Program-made: the position numbers and the translations under genes | Notes under the pieces: generated by a model | Seen by the model: the letters and a program-made list of their open reading frames with translations, nothing else | What the model was told of the DNA's origin: nothing | Database searches by the model: none | Part shown: positions 1 through 12,500 of the stretch, in pieces | Layout: each line of letters opens with the position of its first letter | How positions within the stretch are numbered: position 1 is the stretch's first letter | Source: Pseudevernia furfuracea | Taxonomy: Eukaryota; Ascomycota; Lecanoromycetes; Lecanorales; Parmeliaceae | Reading direction: 5' to 3' | NCBI GenBank assembly: GCA_022315425.1 | Contig: JAIUPT010000001.1 | Coordinates: 1 to 64,000, forward strand | Length of the DNA stretch: 64,000 nt

Positions 1-544
1 TCCAACCCCTCCCCATCTCCACCCCCCCGCGCGAGTACGTTTATCGACTCCGGCTGAGCGGACGGACCATCAGCAGGAACGGGGGGGGAATTGCGCGAAT
101 TTGACGTGAATCAAATGCTATGGATGAGTGCTGGGACTTCGCTGCGATGCATACACTTGCAGATGCAGCGGTGTGCAACTGTTAGCGTGGAATGGCTTCG
201 CCATGCAGGGGTCTGAGCTGCCTGCATGAGAAGTTCAAGCAGAACGCCCACTGTCGCCACTTTGCCTGTTCTGAACACTGGCAGCACACTGGGCACTGCA
301 GTGTACGCTCCAGCTAATCGCGCGTACCGCGACAACTGCTTTACGGCATGCCAAATCGTTCCGGTGAGCACGACGCAAAAGGGTCGATGCAGGCATCGGC
401 CAAATGCAGTGTACACGCCATACACTCAACGCCGGTCATGCACAAGCAATAGCAGCTGAGCCGGACGGTGACTGGGCAGTTCAGCAAGCAACCGTATACC
501 CATACCGCCTCAAAGCAATCGCTTTTGCAGTCATCAGCTTTACC
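1..544. other. 5' flank of the leucyl-tRNA synthetase gene, no gene recognised
   Basis: No reading frame here resembles a known protein. The stretch probably holds the promoter and the transit-peptide exon(s) of the leucyl-tRNA synthetase that becomes recognisable near 550. I cannot place the start codon. Confidence 0.4.
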
Positions 545-3500
545 ATTCGAGCAAACTAGAAGCCACAATGGCAAAATATACTGACGTCCAAACACAAGAC
601 GTTCAAAACCCCAGGCAACAAGAATGGACAAAATCGAAAACCCAAGTTTATGTTCTGGACATGTTCCTTACCCAAGGGAGAAAGTTTTATATACATGGAC
701 TCGATGCATGGTTGTGCAAGAATTGAAATAAGCCTGAAGTTTGGGTGCATGGTGTGCAGTGGGTCTGGCCTGCATGTTTTGGACAGCCGGAGGGGTACAC
801 AGCAACAGACATCAATGCGCTCGCTAACAAACGCATGACTGGGCACAATGTTCTGCATCCAATGGGGCTGGGATGCCTTTGGTCTTCCCCGCAGAAACCT
901 ATGCCATTCAGACCGGCACACATCCGCTGACACCGACCTCCAGACACATTGTGATAGATTTAGGCAGCAGCTGCAAGCTCTTGGATTCTCATATGACTGG
1001 GACCGAGAGCTGCACGACGGATCTGCCTGTTACAAGTAAAGCCAGCTTCACTCTACTTTTGACACTTGACCATGAACTTGCAGATGCTCCTCCGAGAGTT
1101 GTGTGCTTGCAACTGCAACTTGCACTGCCAATGTGCGCATAGCGACTAGCCATCACTGACATTGCAGCGAATGCAGTGCAGACACTGCATCGATACATGC
1201 TGAAGAGTCCGTTACAGGATCTTTCTCTGAGTCTTTCACAAGGCAGCAGGCGATCCCCACTGTGTTCATGACTGTTTGAGCATACTCTTCGAAACCAGCC
1301 TCCAGATTAGTCTACGTTGTCTCAAACACACATCCAATGAGCACAAAGCATCGGCGCCTCTGATGATGACATCAACGCTTGTCTATTGTTGGCAATTTAC
1401 ACCAGCGACCTCTTGCGACGGGGTGCATGATCAGGTGGACACAGATGGATCTTCATACAGCTGTTACAACCAGGGTTTGCTTACCAGGCAGATGGTGCCC
1501 AGTGACTGGGTGTCCATGGCGCTTGGCACAGTGCGGGTCCCATCGAGGGAATCATGATGGCAAGATCTGATAGGGGCTAGTTACACCCAGTGAACGCATG
1601 CCCATGAAACAAGTGCGCGCACTCTTCAACCCAGTATTTTCGTCCTATCGTTCGACTGTCTTTATAGCGGTTCACAAAGCTTGTACTCCAATGTGCTCTA
1701 CTTTTGACAGCAGATCAGCGTCGCTTGTGGGCAAGCTATACCAGTGGGAGACAGCTGAACCAGTACAGCATATGCATCATCCTGCTGGGCTTCGTGTTTG
1801 CTTTATTTGGCCATATTTATGACCTCTGACACTTTGTCTGTGCTGCTCTGTGCTGCTCTGTCTCTGCTGCTTTGCTGCAAATGAATAGTACAATGGGTCC
1901 CAATTGCAGTAACATGCAATGAGGTGCATGTGCGTTGCAGTGGATGTGAGGATCACTCAGGATGCAGACCGGCGAGGGCTGCTGGAGACCTGTACGATGT
2001 GGATTGGTCAGACAGCATCAAGGACATGACAGCGCAACTGGTATTTGAGAAGCGCGAATTCATTCACTAGGTCAGGACTGCTAGTAGAAGCTGAGCACTG
2101 CTTTAACTGACTAGTTTCACTCGGCCTCATGCTGCACACACTTTAGCTCCTACCTGCACTCGTAGCTGATTGAATAGCTGAATTGAAGAATTACAAATTT
2201 GAAGACCTTGCTTTAAAGACCTTGCTCATTATACTTGTGTGTGACTGCGCCCATGTCTGTGCTCTGTGCAACTGCATCCATTATGCAGGTCTTGGGTGAG
2301 CATTTGCAGTCTGACACTGGCTAGTGTCACACTCGTCTTGTCTAGTACGTGGTATACGGCCGTGTGACTGCACACCTCAAATGCCCAAACGCGCGTCTGC
2401 TCTGCAGCCAAAGTATGCAGCGGCATGTATTGCCAGCAAACAGGAGTTGCCCACTCGCTTCTGGGCTGCAGGTGCTCATGGTATCATTCAGAATCCAGGC
2501 AGGTGAGGGCGCTACGGTGCCATCAGATGCTGAGCTGGAGGTCTACACAACCGAGCCATGACACCACTATTGGGTGGGATCCCTACATGGTAGTGGCTCC
2601 TGAACACCCCTTACTGTCTCAGATCACCACACCGGGCCAACAGGCAGAGGTTGATGCATACGTGCAAAAGGCTGGCGGCATGTCAGACCTGGAAAGAACA
2701 GAGCTGCAGAAGAGCAAGACAGGCATCTTTACAGGTGAGGCGAGTGTGGCCTGGCAGCTGCTGGCTTTGCTGTAAGAACAGGCTGGCTGGGACGCTTCGC
2801 CTGGGCTAAGCTTGTGCAGACGAGCTGCTTCCGCTTGTGCGGCTTGCGCTTTGTAGACAGCACTGCACACTGTTGTATGTAACGCATCAACTGCTTCGCC
2901 TATGTTGTGACAGTGTGCATGTGCAATGCTTCACTGTCTCCTCAGGGCACTGCGATATTGGGGTGTCACACTTCATGTGCATCACAGCCCTGGCAGCAAT
3001 CTGCCACACTATGTATGTGACAGATTGGCAATGTACATCAGGGTATACCAAAGCATGGCAGCCATATGCCATGGACAAGTGCATGGCTTGCAGGCATTGC
3101 AAGAGCCGATGGCCCCTTGAGAGACAGGGCCTTAGGCTTGGCAAGATATATATATGTGTGCCGGCAACCATCAGGGTATGCCATGTCCACTGGGCCGTTC
3201 ACAATTAGATGAATGATGGCTTGCAGGCAGCTATGCTGTGAATCCTGTGAACCAGGAGGCAGTGGCAGTGTGGGTGGCCGACTATGTGTTGGGCAGCTAC
3301 GGCAGCGGAGCCATCATGGCAGTGCCAGCTCATGACTCCAGAGACTATGAGTTCGCTCAGGAATTTGGTCTGCCTGTACGCCAGGTTGTCCAGAGTCCGT
3401 CTCCAGATCAAGAGCTGCCGTATACGGGTGAGTGATGAGTTGTTTGCAAGGCCTGTATGACAACTCTGCCTCGCAATGATACAAAGCAGCAGCTTGGCGC

Positions 3501-6500
3501 TGCAGCTGCATGCCTGGACACACTCCAACAGGAACCTCAGCTGTGCTTACGCGTGATGTGATGCGTCTTCTACAGTACCTGTGCCTACACATCAGCTGCA
3601 CATGCATGAAGGTCACCAATACCTCCTGCCAAGCATTCCTAAGGTTGCTCCTCCTTAGCTGAGATACTTTTCAACGGGACCCTAGGCTTTTTTTTCGAGC
3701 AAGACTCGCACTAGCTTGGTTTTGTTGCACACCATACACACCTGTGCTCTCTAGGATGTCTGATGAGTCACAACTGGCTCCGCATCCCAGACTGTAAGGT
3801 ATGAAATGGAAACGAACATGCTGGTCAGGTGAGGGAGTAGCCATGAACTCCTGTAGTGAGTCAGGAGAGATACATTTGGATGGGCTGCCACAGCAGGAAG
3901 CTCAGCAGCACATGCTGGCTTGGCTGCAGCAGACGGGCAGCGGCCGGCACCAGGTCAACTACAAACTGAGAGACTGGCTGTTTGCCCGGCAAAGATACTG
4001 GGGAGAGCCCTTCCCCATTATCTTCCCTGAAGGCTCCCAGGCACGCACACTGCTCTGCCTTGCTCTGCCAACACTTGCTTGCTAGCATTGCTGAGGCCAA
4101 ATTACTGGCTGGGATCTTGTTCTCAAAGTTTGTCACCACAGCCTGGGTGCAGTTCTGCAGTCCTGCTGCCTCACATTTCTGCTGCAACCCTCTATCTTTG
4201 GCTTAACCCCATTGGCTTTGTGTGAAAGGGCTTACAGCAATGTTTCACTGCACAACTGGGCCACAGGCTTGCAAGCAAAAGGACACCACTCCTGCAAGTT
4301 TGCTGCAGCGCCTATCCAAAGCACAGGCGCACATGACAGCATATTCATACTAGCATCAATTTGGCTCTGTAATGCTGTATACATGTGACCTGTTGGCGCA
4401 GCACTGTCTGTGACGCCCTGAAACAGCATCTCAGACCAGCAGATGAAGTTTGATCACCATGTATAGGAGGCAAAGGCTGTGCAAGAGGATGAGCTGCCTT
4501 TGACCTTGCCCTCCACCCAGGATTTCAAGCCCAGTGGGCGGCCTGAGTCCCCTCTGGCCAAAATCACTGACTGGGTCCAGACAACAGACCCTGCCACGGG
4601 TAAACCTCCTGCCATGTCTCTGTCCAACAGCTGGCTGTCAATGAGCTGTAATGTATCTTATGATATAACAAGACCTGCTGACACTACTGTGTCTCAACTG
4701 GGGTCGTGCCCGGCTGATGGACTCATGGTTTGTACCCACTTCAAGCCTGATCACACATGCTGTTCAAAGCAAAGCAGCAGCCCTAGCCTAAACACTCAGC
4801 AGCAGTCGTAACACTGACTGGCTGTCTCATTGGCTGAGCCTGCCTGCAACAGTGGAAGCATAATTGGCTGAGCCTGAGTGTTGTCTTGGCAGCCCTTGTG
4901 TATGAAGGGAGGGTGGTGGTGATGGTGCAGGTCGTCCAGCAAGGCGGGAAACATGTACCATGCCTCAATGGGCGGGCTCCTGTTGGTATTACCTGCGCTT
5001 CATTGACCCCACCAACTCCCAGCGCATGCTTGATGCTGAGGCAGAGAAGTACTGGATGCCTGTGGACCTGTATGTTGGCGGTGCTGAGCACGCTGTGTTG
5101 CACCTGCTGTATGCCAGGTTTTGGCACAAGGTCAGCCACTGTGCTGTGATGTGCTTGTGCTGTGCTGTGCTGTGCTGTGCTGTGCTGTGCTGTGCTGTGC
5201 TGTGCTGTGCTGTGCTGTGCTGTGCTGTATACTTAATCATGATGACCAAACAGCTGTTGAAGTTGAGCTGGCTATGTCCCCCACAGCAGACGCATGTGTC
5301 AGGAATGTGATGGTAGACTGGCAGGGGTACTCAAGCGCTATGTGTTGTGGCTTGCAGGTCCTGTATGACTTGGGAATGGTCAGTCACAAGGAGCCTTTTC
5401 AGCGATTGGTCAGTCAGGGAATGATTCTGGGAGAGCTGGAGTATGTGGCCATGCAGCAGTCAGATGGCTCTTACTCCCAGGATAGTCAAGAGCCAGGCAC
5501 TCCTGTCAGGTCTGTTCAGGAGCTGTGTAGCAGTGTGTATGTGACAGCTGAGGAACCCTGCCTGCTCCGTGCTCTGACCTGCTACCCAGCAATGGTAGGA
5601 AGCTTGTGAAACCCGCTGCATCTGCCTAGGCATCACGTGTATAACAGTAGCCTCACGGCGTGGAACCACAAAACTGCAGTTCTGCTGCTGGTGTCATCAG
5701 GCAAATGTCCTTCAACACGCTTTCGAACAGATTATGCTCATGTTGTTTTGGAGCAGTACATGTTTGCTTGACTCCACCCACCTGTTGCAAGCTCTAGGTG
5801 TATGCTGCAAGACTAACTCTGTGTAGTCTGCATGCAGGCTGGATCCAGCAGAGGTGGAGAAGAGAGGGGACAGGCTGGTGTGGTCAAAACATCCGGATGC
5901 TCAAGTCACAGCTCAGAAGCACAAAATGAGCAAAAGCCGTGGCAATGTGGTGAACCCAGATGATGTGGTGTACCGATATGGGGCTGACTCCTTGCGACTG
6001 TATGAAATGTTCCTAGGGCCCTTGCAGGATACCAAGGTAGGCACTTCATGACGTCACCATGCGTGTGAGCTTGCCTGCTTGCATCCCACATACAGGCATG
6101 ATGACTGGCTCAGCGCAGTCTTTCTATAGCAGGGATTGCCTCAACTGCTGGTCTACTTTTTGCTACTTAACCTACAGAGACAGAATCAAGTAGAGGTCGA
6201 ACTTGCGAGAGAAAGCAAGCTGGAACAAGTGTTGTGGACACTATTTCTGCTGTCAGCAGACATAGTTTGAGGGTTTGTGTTGTATATGGATGCAAGTTTG
6301 AAGCACCAAGTGTTGTGGGCACTATTTTTTGCTGTCAGCAGACATGGTTTGAGGGCTCATGTTGTAATCGGATGCAGGTTTGGAGCACCAACAACATAGA
6401 GGGAGTGCACCGCTTCCTGGCACGTGTGTATCGCCTCATCACAGAGCAGCCTGTCAGCACTTCTGCCCCGAGCCAGCCACAGCTGCGCCTCTTGCACGCC

Positions 6501-7932
6501 TCCATCAAAAAGGTACTTATAACACAAGTGCAGCTTGAGCATACAGCTAAGCAACAAGAGATGCTACCACTGCATGGGGTCTCTCTTCCCAAAATGTCAG
6601 ATTATAGGCAACAAAGGTGCCATACAGCAAAGCATGCTGCACTGAAATGGATTGCAGCAGGCGTCTTTTGCTGACATTGAATTTAGTCATGAGAGGCCTA
6701 TTGTACAAGGCCAGCCTGATAGTTGCCAGCATAGATTTACAAATCCTGCTGAGACTAAGGCCCTACCCCATGAGGGGGCATTGCTCTTGTGTGTTTTTCA
6801 TGACGTTTGCAGGCCTGTTGTGTGACAGCAACCTACTGGTTTGGTGATGCAGGTGACAGAGGAGACCAGCAGCATGCGATTCAACACTGGCATTGCAGCC
6901 ATGATGGAGTTTGTGAATGGTGCCTACAAGTGGGAGCAGAGGCCGCGCCAAGCTTTGGAGCAGTTTGTGCTGTTGCTCGCGCCCTACGCACCTCATCTGG
7001 CTGAGGAAATGTGGCAGGTACCTCCATTAAACCTATCTGCAACCAGGCTGTGAATCTCTTGTCGCAGAATTGCATACACCAACAGCTTTGGGGATACAGA
7101 GACTTCACAATTCGAACAGGAGCGCTAACAAAGTCATAAAATCAATAAGGCAGTGTAACTTCAGACGTGCCTGGACCTTAGTCAAAGTCAACTTTGACTT
7201 TGCTTGGAAGTCTGTGCATGAAGCAAGCTTTCTGCTTCATCACAGCCATTTGTCAACCACCTCTGTCCTTGTACAACATCGCAGTTACTGTCTGAAAAAG
7301 TCACAAGTACGTGCATGCACAGCAAGGAAGCAGAAAGGGTCTTCAAGGATCCACAGCAAGCAATAGTGTGATAAATAATGGTGTGTAGCGGAGCTCACCA
7401 TACTGCTGTGCCCTGTACAGGTGTTGGGCCATGAAAACACCCTGACATATGAGCCATGGCCTGAACATGATGAAGCACTCCTGGTAGAAGACAGTGTGCA
7501 GCTGCCAATCCAGGTGCACTCCTTGACTGCATGAGTACAGCATGTTCATTGCATGTTGCCATGGCAGATTCAGCATTGCTTGCCAGAGGTGCCAGCAGGC
7601 TTGCATGATAGCGCCAGAGGACGTGCAACCATAATTCGCAACATAACTATGAACTTGAACATTAGGTGAAGGCAATCTTCAGTCTTTTGCTGCAATGCTG
7701 CGGCTGATCTGAGGTTCTGGCAGCTAGCATTGCACCCACAGCTCAGGTATCTTGATTCATGTAGGTGAATGGCAAGCTAAGGGCAACCCTGGAGCTTCCA
7801 AAGGATGTATCAAAGGATAATGCTGTGGCTGCTGCGCAAGCGCTGCCTACACTGGTCAAGTATCTGGAGGGGAAAGACATCAAGAAGATCATATTTGTCC
7901 CGTCCAAAATTCTGAATCTGGTGGTGAAATGA
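545..7932 (+). CDS. leuS: Leucyl-tRNA synthetase, bacterial/organellar type (intron-split, 5' end unresolved)
   Basis: Class I synthetase charging tRNA-Leu, of the bacterial type used in mitochondria and plastids. Conserved blocks appear in order: HKTFKTPG and YVLDMFPYP (about 590-680), the HIGH-box region and GWDAFGLP (765-930), SYDWDRE (about 995), ALGTV (about 1530), DVDWSDSIKDM then QRNW (1985-2055). The CP1 editing domain follows (2495-2735, MVVAPEHPLLSQITTP; 3226-3426, GAIMAVPAHDSRDYEFA). Then come FARQRYWGEP (3980-4010), WAGSCWYYLRF and DLYVGGAEHAVLHLLY (4970-5120), KMSKSRGNVVNP (5925-5960), the helical anticodon-binding part (6378-6513, 6852-7017) and the C-terminal domain, with its stop at 7930-7932. 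There are at least 13 exons. Early exons carry several 1-2 base frameshifts, for example an extra G before GWDAF and an extra C after GLP. Later exons are cleaner. The N-terminal targeting peptide was not found. Confidence 0.93.
5156..5228. repeat. (TGTGC)n pentanucleotide microsatellite in a LeuRS intron
   Basis: Fourteen uninterrupted TGTGC units run from 5156 to 5225 plus a partial unit. They begin about 25 bases after the exon encoding LLYARFW. Being a pentamer in an intron, the array can change length without altering the protein. It reads as Leu-Cys-Cys-Ala-Val repeats in one frame, which is not a protein. Confidence 0.95.
6226..6390. repeat. Tandem duplication of about 81 bp spanning a splice acceptor of LeuRS
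   Basis: Two head-to-tail copies (6226-6306 and 6307-6390) share CAAGTGTTGTGG, TGCTGTCAGCAGACAT and GTTTGAGGG blocks, with scattered differences. The second copy carries the working acceptor (GATGCAG then GTTTGGAGCACC, which starts exon VWSTNN at 6378). The first copy has GATGCAAGTTTGAAGCACC, a degraded version of the same site. Confidence 0.85.
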
Positions 7933-8039
7933 AATTCAGCAAGTTTCAATGCAAGATTGCTTTAAAGTTGCCAAAGTGTGGCAGCAGCCTGACACGCAGC
8001 GATACAGCTCAACTGCGCTCAAAACATTGGAGTGTGACC
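7933..8039. other. 3' flank of LeuRS
   Basis: This is short sequence between the LeuRS stop and the MITE-like element, probably 3' untranslated region. Nothing else is recognised. Confidence 0.4.
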
Positions 8040-8212
8040 ATGGCCAGCGTTATTTCTCATCGGTTCTCAGACCCTAAACTGCAAAAATGCGAAAACCGCT
8101 AAAACCCTAACCCCTACATCCTATCCAACAACCCTAAAAAAATCGAAAGTTTGAAATTTTTTAGGGTTTCCAAAAACCCTAACGGTGAGAACCGATGAGA
8201 AATAACGCTGGG
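8040..8212. mobile_element. MITE-like inverted-repeat element with telomere-like core
   Basis: Perfect 26-bp terminal inverted repeats lie at 8044-8069 (starting CCAGCGTTATTTCTCATCGG) and 8186-8211. They flank a core containing several CCCTAAA/TTTAGGG units, itself a smaller foldback (AACCCTAAAAAA and TTTTTTAGGGTT). An 8-bp direct repeat GTGTGACC flanks the element at 8032-8039 and 8213-8220, as expected of a target-site duplication. The left repeat is separated from the inverted repeat by 4 bases and the right one by 1 base, so the exact ends are uncertain. There is no transposase. It is non-autonomous if mobile. Confidence 0.75.
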
Positions 8213-9214
8213 GTGTGACCTCGGGCATGTGACGGTACTGACAGCCTTGGCATGCACCACGAAATAGGTGTGCAATGCTTCAAAATGATTGGACATTTTA
8301 TCTGATGTATTCTGTGATCACCGTATGCGACAGCGACTGTAACAATGAATTACATGCCTGTTACGGCTTGTGGTCAGGTACCTTTGGCTTCGTGTGGCGT
8401 AGTATGTGCCTACGGCGTACCAAGTTCGCTGTCCAACATGCAGCCTTGGGATTAGTCATCTTGATGTGGGATTCAGGACATTTCCAGATTTCGTGAGGCT
8501 TCAGGGGTGATAAACACAAATGTCCCTAGCGGTCTGACCAAATGCCACGAAATTTCAGCAGCCTGGCGAAAAAACTGGCTGACAACACATACGGAAGACA
8601 TTAGACAAGCAGCCTGGTCTACGGCTGAATTTGAGCGCATCAGGCCTCGCCGTTTGCGATCAGGTGTGTTCTAGGTATCGTCTGGCTGTAGCTAGGCTTG
8701 GGTGTAAGCAAGATCTGCCATAGAAGAGGCCGCGGGAAGCAGCAGGCCGTGGTCACAGAGCGCTTGAGTTCTGGCACTCGGCGTGGCTCGTAAACTGCTG
8801 GGCCTTGGGCATTGATATTTGGCAGCAGGCTGAGCGTTTGCGTCGGGCTCTGCAGTAGCTTGCAGGTAGTTTGGACCTCCAACGACTTCTGCATGTTTCC
8901 ACGTGCTCCTGAGGTCTTTCCTTTGTTGTCGATGTCTCGTGGATCGGTACTTGCAGCGTGCACGTCTATATTTCGCTTCTTCACAAGTGTCTGATGTGTA
9001 CGCGGTGAAACACTTTGGAAAACAAGCCGTCAAGTCAGAGCCGACTGCAATGCCAGCTTCTTGCACGCGGTATTAGGTTACAGGTCCACCCATTTTTACT
9101 GGACGATTCTTGCCGCAATGACATAGTACTAATGACATAGTACTATTTCTTTGTGACCATTAGCCTGTACGAACGAAGTTTGAGCGCTTCCTGCGATTGA
9201 CGAAGTAACACCTG

Positions 9215-9433
9215 TCAGATAGCCATGTACCAGCAAAGAGCCAGCAAGACAACTTGGCGATTACTGAAGGCATCCAGCTTGTTGTTGAGAAAGTCTTGTA
9301 TTGCATCTGGCAGTGCAGCAGATTTTTTGCAGTAGGCAGCTGACAGAAGTTGGTACAACAAGTTGCTGCTAAGCCTCTGAGTCCTCCTTTTGAGGTCCTC
9401 CACTGCTGGGTGGTGCTCATTCCAGCATGGCAA
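9215..9433 (-). CDS. Doubtful small minus-strand ORF
   Basis: A 72-codon frame encodes a helical-looking peptide (LSSNLLYQLLSAAYCKK, then DAIQDFLNNKLDAF). Further minus-strand open stretches follow at 8640-9066 and could be later exons. The start would lie 101 bases from the divergent receptor-kinase start codon at 9535. I recognise no family and cannot confirm splice sites. It may equally be unconstrained intergenic sequence. A short direct repeat (AATGACATAGTACTA twice) lies at about 9117-9146. Confidence 0.25.
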   Translation of the reverse strand: MPCWNEHHPAVEDLKRRTQRLSSNLLYQLLSAAYCKKSAALPDAIQDFLNNKLDAFSNRQVVLLALCWYMAI

Positions 9434-9534
9434 GGAGTGCCAGCGTAATCACTAGAAGGCTATTGCTCAGTCAGGTCTCGCTTTGCAGGTGTGCATGCTG
9501 CTGGCTTGTTAGTGTTGATGTTCTGAGGTGAGGA

Positions 9535-12500
9535 ATGAGGCGAGGAGGCAGCAGAACAGCTGATGGTTGGTGGCTGCTGCTGCTGACGGTACTGGGATGG
9601 CTGCTGGTTTCTTATGGGGGTCAAGCTGTCTTTGGTAAGTTGCCCTGATTGCCTGACTAGCTTGGACAGTACATTTTTGCCCCACAGCAGAGGTCTGTTT
9701 TCACAATCCGATGCTGAAGTCAAGGTGTATTGTGTAGGGACACAGGGTGGATTGGTGGCTGGAGGACAGCGGCATGATGTAGAACATCGTCAGCTGCAGA
9801 CAACAGGCAAGTTACGCTGCATATGCAGAACTTGCCATGCTTTCCTAGGCATTACCTGCGTCTTTCATACAATAGCCCCCCTCTCCATGCATCACCTGCT
9901 GCTATCAAATACAACACCAAAAGCCCAGCTGAAGAAGTGCTGCTGTCATGCAGACGTGACAATCAGCAGTCCCATAAGTGTCACATCCACATCTTCAAGC
10001 GTCTCAACCACCAACACAACTAAGGCAGCGTCGTCACCTACCAATGTAGCGACAACATTGTCTTCTTCACCCTCCAACCTAGCGGCAATTCTTGCTGACG
10101 AGGCTTCACCTCTCCAGTCAGCAGCCCTTCACCCACACCAGCAGCAACTACTGCAACCACCCTTACCCTAACTCCAACAGCAACAACTGCAGGTACACCA
10201 GCCCCCACTGTTGCATCAGTAGTCGTTGCCACTGCAAGCCCTACAGCCTCCCCTTCCCCTACCCCCAGTCCTTCCAGCGCTGCTACCCCAACCCCTACAC
10301 CTAGTCCCTCACCATCCCCAACTACAGCTGCAACCCCAGCAGCCACAGCTGCAGCGACGTCTGCCCCCACAGCGTCGCCCACCCCTGCTGCCACCCCTGC
10401 AACAACAGTGGCTGCTACTGCATCCCCTGTCCTGACTGTGACCCCCACCCCCTCAGCCACTGCCTCGCCAACACCGGCACCCACAACTGCAACGGTGGCG
10501 AGTCCTTCTTCCTCCCTCACTCTCTCCCCTTCTCCTGGTGAGCAATCGCTCCCCCAGTCTCCCCCAAATGCATGGGCAAGGACAGTAACTTTGCCCAGTT
10601 TGTATGTTCTTTTCCTCTCTCCATGCCCCTGCTTGTCTGGCCACACCAGTGTCATTCACACCACCTATCCTGTGCATTAGCTGCAGCACTTCCCCATTCC
10701 ACAGCAATGCAGCACAATGTGACCAAAGCTTGCACCCGTGCCCTATTGCAGTCCCCACTGCAAGCTCCCCACCTTCAAGTCCCTCGGCCACCCCCACTCC
10801 CACCCCCACTCCCATCCCCACATCTTCTCCAACACTCAGCACCACCCCTGCATCAGTTGCCACGCCAGCCCCAACTGTTACTCCTGCTTCAAGTACCAGT
10901 CCTAGTCCTGCTGCAGTTGTTTCCCCCAGCCCTACCCCTACCCCTACACTCACCCCTACTGCCTCACTGGTCCCTTCACCAGCATTGACCACGACCCCCA
11001 GTCCTTCAGCAGTCTCCCCAACCCCTAGCCCTGCTGTGTCAGCGTCACCCAGTCCTGTTGTCACCCCCACCTCTAGTCCTGTTGTTGCAACCACGTCACC
11101 CAGTCCTGTTGCAAACCCCACCTCTAGTCCTATTGTTGCGACAGCCTCACCCAGTCCTGTTGCAACAGCATCACCTACCCCTGTTGCAACACTGGTTTCC
11201 AGTCCTGTTGCAACCTTGTCACCCAGCCCTATTGCAACTGTATCACCCAGTCCTGCTGCAACAACGACTCCTGCCCCTACAGCTACAGTTGCCTCCCCTC
11301 TGACTGCAGTTGCAACTGCAACACCCCACACCCACACCCACCCCAACAGCTGCTCCATCACCTTCTCCCACAGCTTCGCCAGCAGCTGCCACAAGTCCTG
11401 CTGTCACAGCTGCTGCTACTGTCACACCCACGCCTGCTGTAACCCCAGGTCCATCCCCGACTCTCACTCCAACTCCAACTCCAACCAGCAGCCCTGTGCA
11501 GCTGTTACTGTCGACAGCCAATACCACAGCCACTGTTTCTCCTTCCCCGACAGCCAACACCACAGCCACTGTTTCTCCTTCCCCTACAACCACCAATACA
11601 TCACAGAGTGTGTCTGTGCCAGCTACAGCCCCTGCAAGGTCGAGCAACATCAACGCTGCCACCCCATCCAGTGTTGATGTTGCTCCTGTACCTGGTGAGC
11701 ATCTGGGCTGGCACCCTCTTGCACGCGTTTTGCTTTCCCCTCCTGCATGCAACCACCCCCACTTCCCTCAGCATGCCCGCAACCTGACGTTCTGGCTCCA
11801 AGCAGTCTTTGCCTGGCCCCCTGTGCATGTTTCTTCAAAGACTATTGGCCAGCTTTTGGCATGCTGTGCATAAACTGTCCCAATTGCCACCAGCTTCAGC
11901 TTCAGAGCTGTTTGGATGTCTTGCATGTGTTTTTATGGCACCATGGATTGCCCTAGCCGCATTTAGTAACCAAGAGATTCTGCATGACACAGGCCAACTT
12001 CCTGCACTGATTGCTGTCGTACATGCTGGCCATCATCCCTTTTTCTTTTCAATGAAGTACAAATTTGATATTACCCTGCTAACTTGGCCTACCCCATTCA
12101 ACCCCGCTGAGTTTTTGGCTGCACTTGGTCTACAGTTGGCCTGGCAATCACTTGATGGTCTCATCGGCACAATAGCGTATACAAAGTTGCTTCAAGTAGA
12201 TTTTGGTGCATCACTCCTTAGGACAGCTCACCATCTCAGATGTGATCTCGCATGTTGCATAGGTGGTCCAGCATCCTAGTCAAGCAATGCTGGTCTTCTT
12301 GACCAGTTGGTCAACGTGTCTCATGTCACATCATTCAGCACTACTCTCGATACAAAGCAGTATGCCATCTCTCTGTTCATCTGCAACATTGTTCTGTCTT
12401 CTGTTCTGTCACAGAGGTGAACTGTGCAAGCTCCATCTGGCGCTCTTTCTACGTGCAGGACAGTGAGGCTTACAGCATGTTGTGTGAATGCAGGAACACC

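Noticed and set aside
4989..5310. ORFs with Leu-Cys-Cys-Ala or Gln-His-Ser-Thr-Ala repeats
   Set aside because: They are the TGTGC microsatellite read in three frames, inside a LeuRS intron.
10038..11394. Long minus-strand ORFs rich in Gly, Val and Ala (10038-10655, 10453-11394)
   Set aside because: They are complements of the Ser/Pro/Thr repeat exons of the receptor kinase. Repeat-coded CCN/ACN/TCN codons keep the other strand open.
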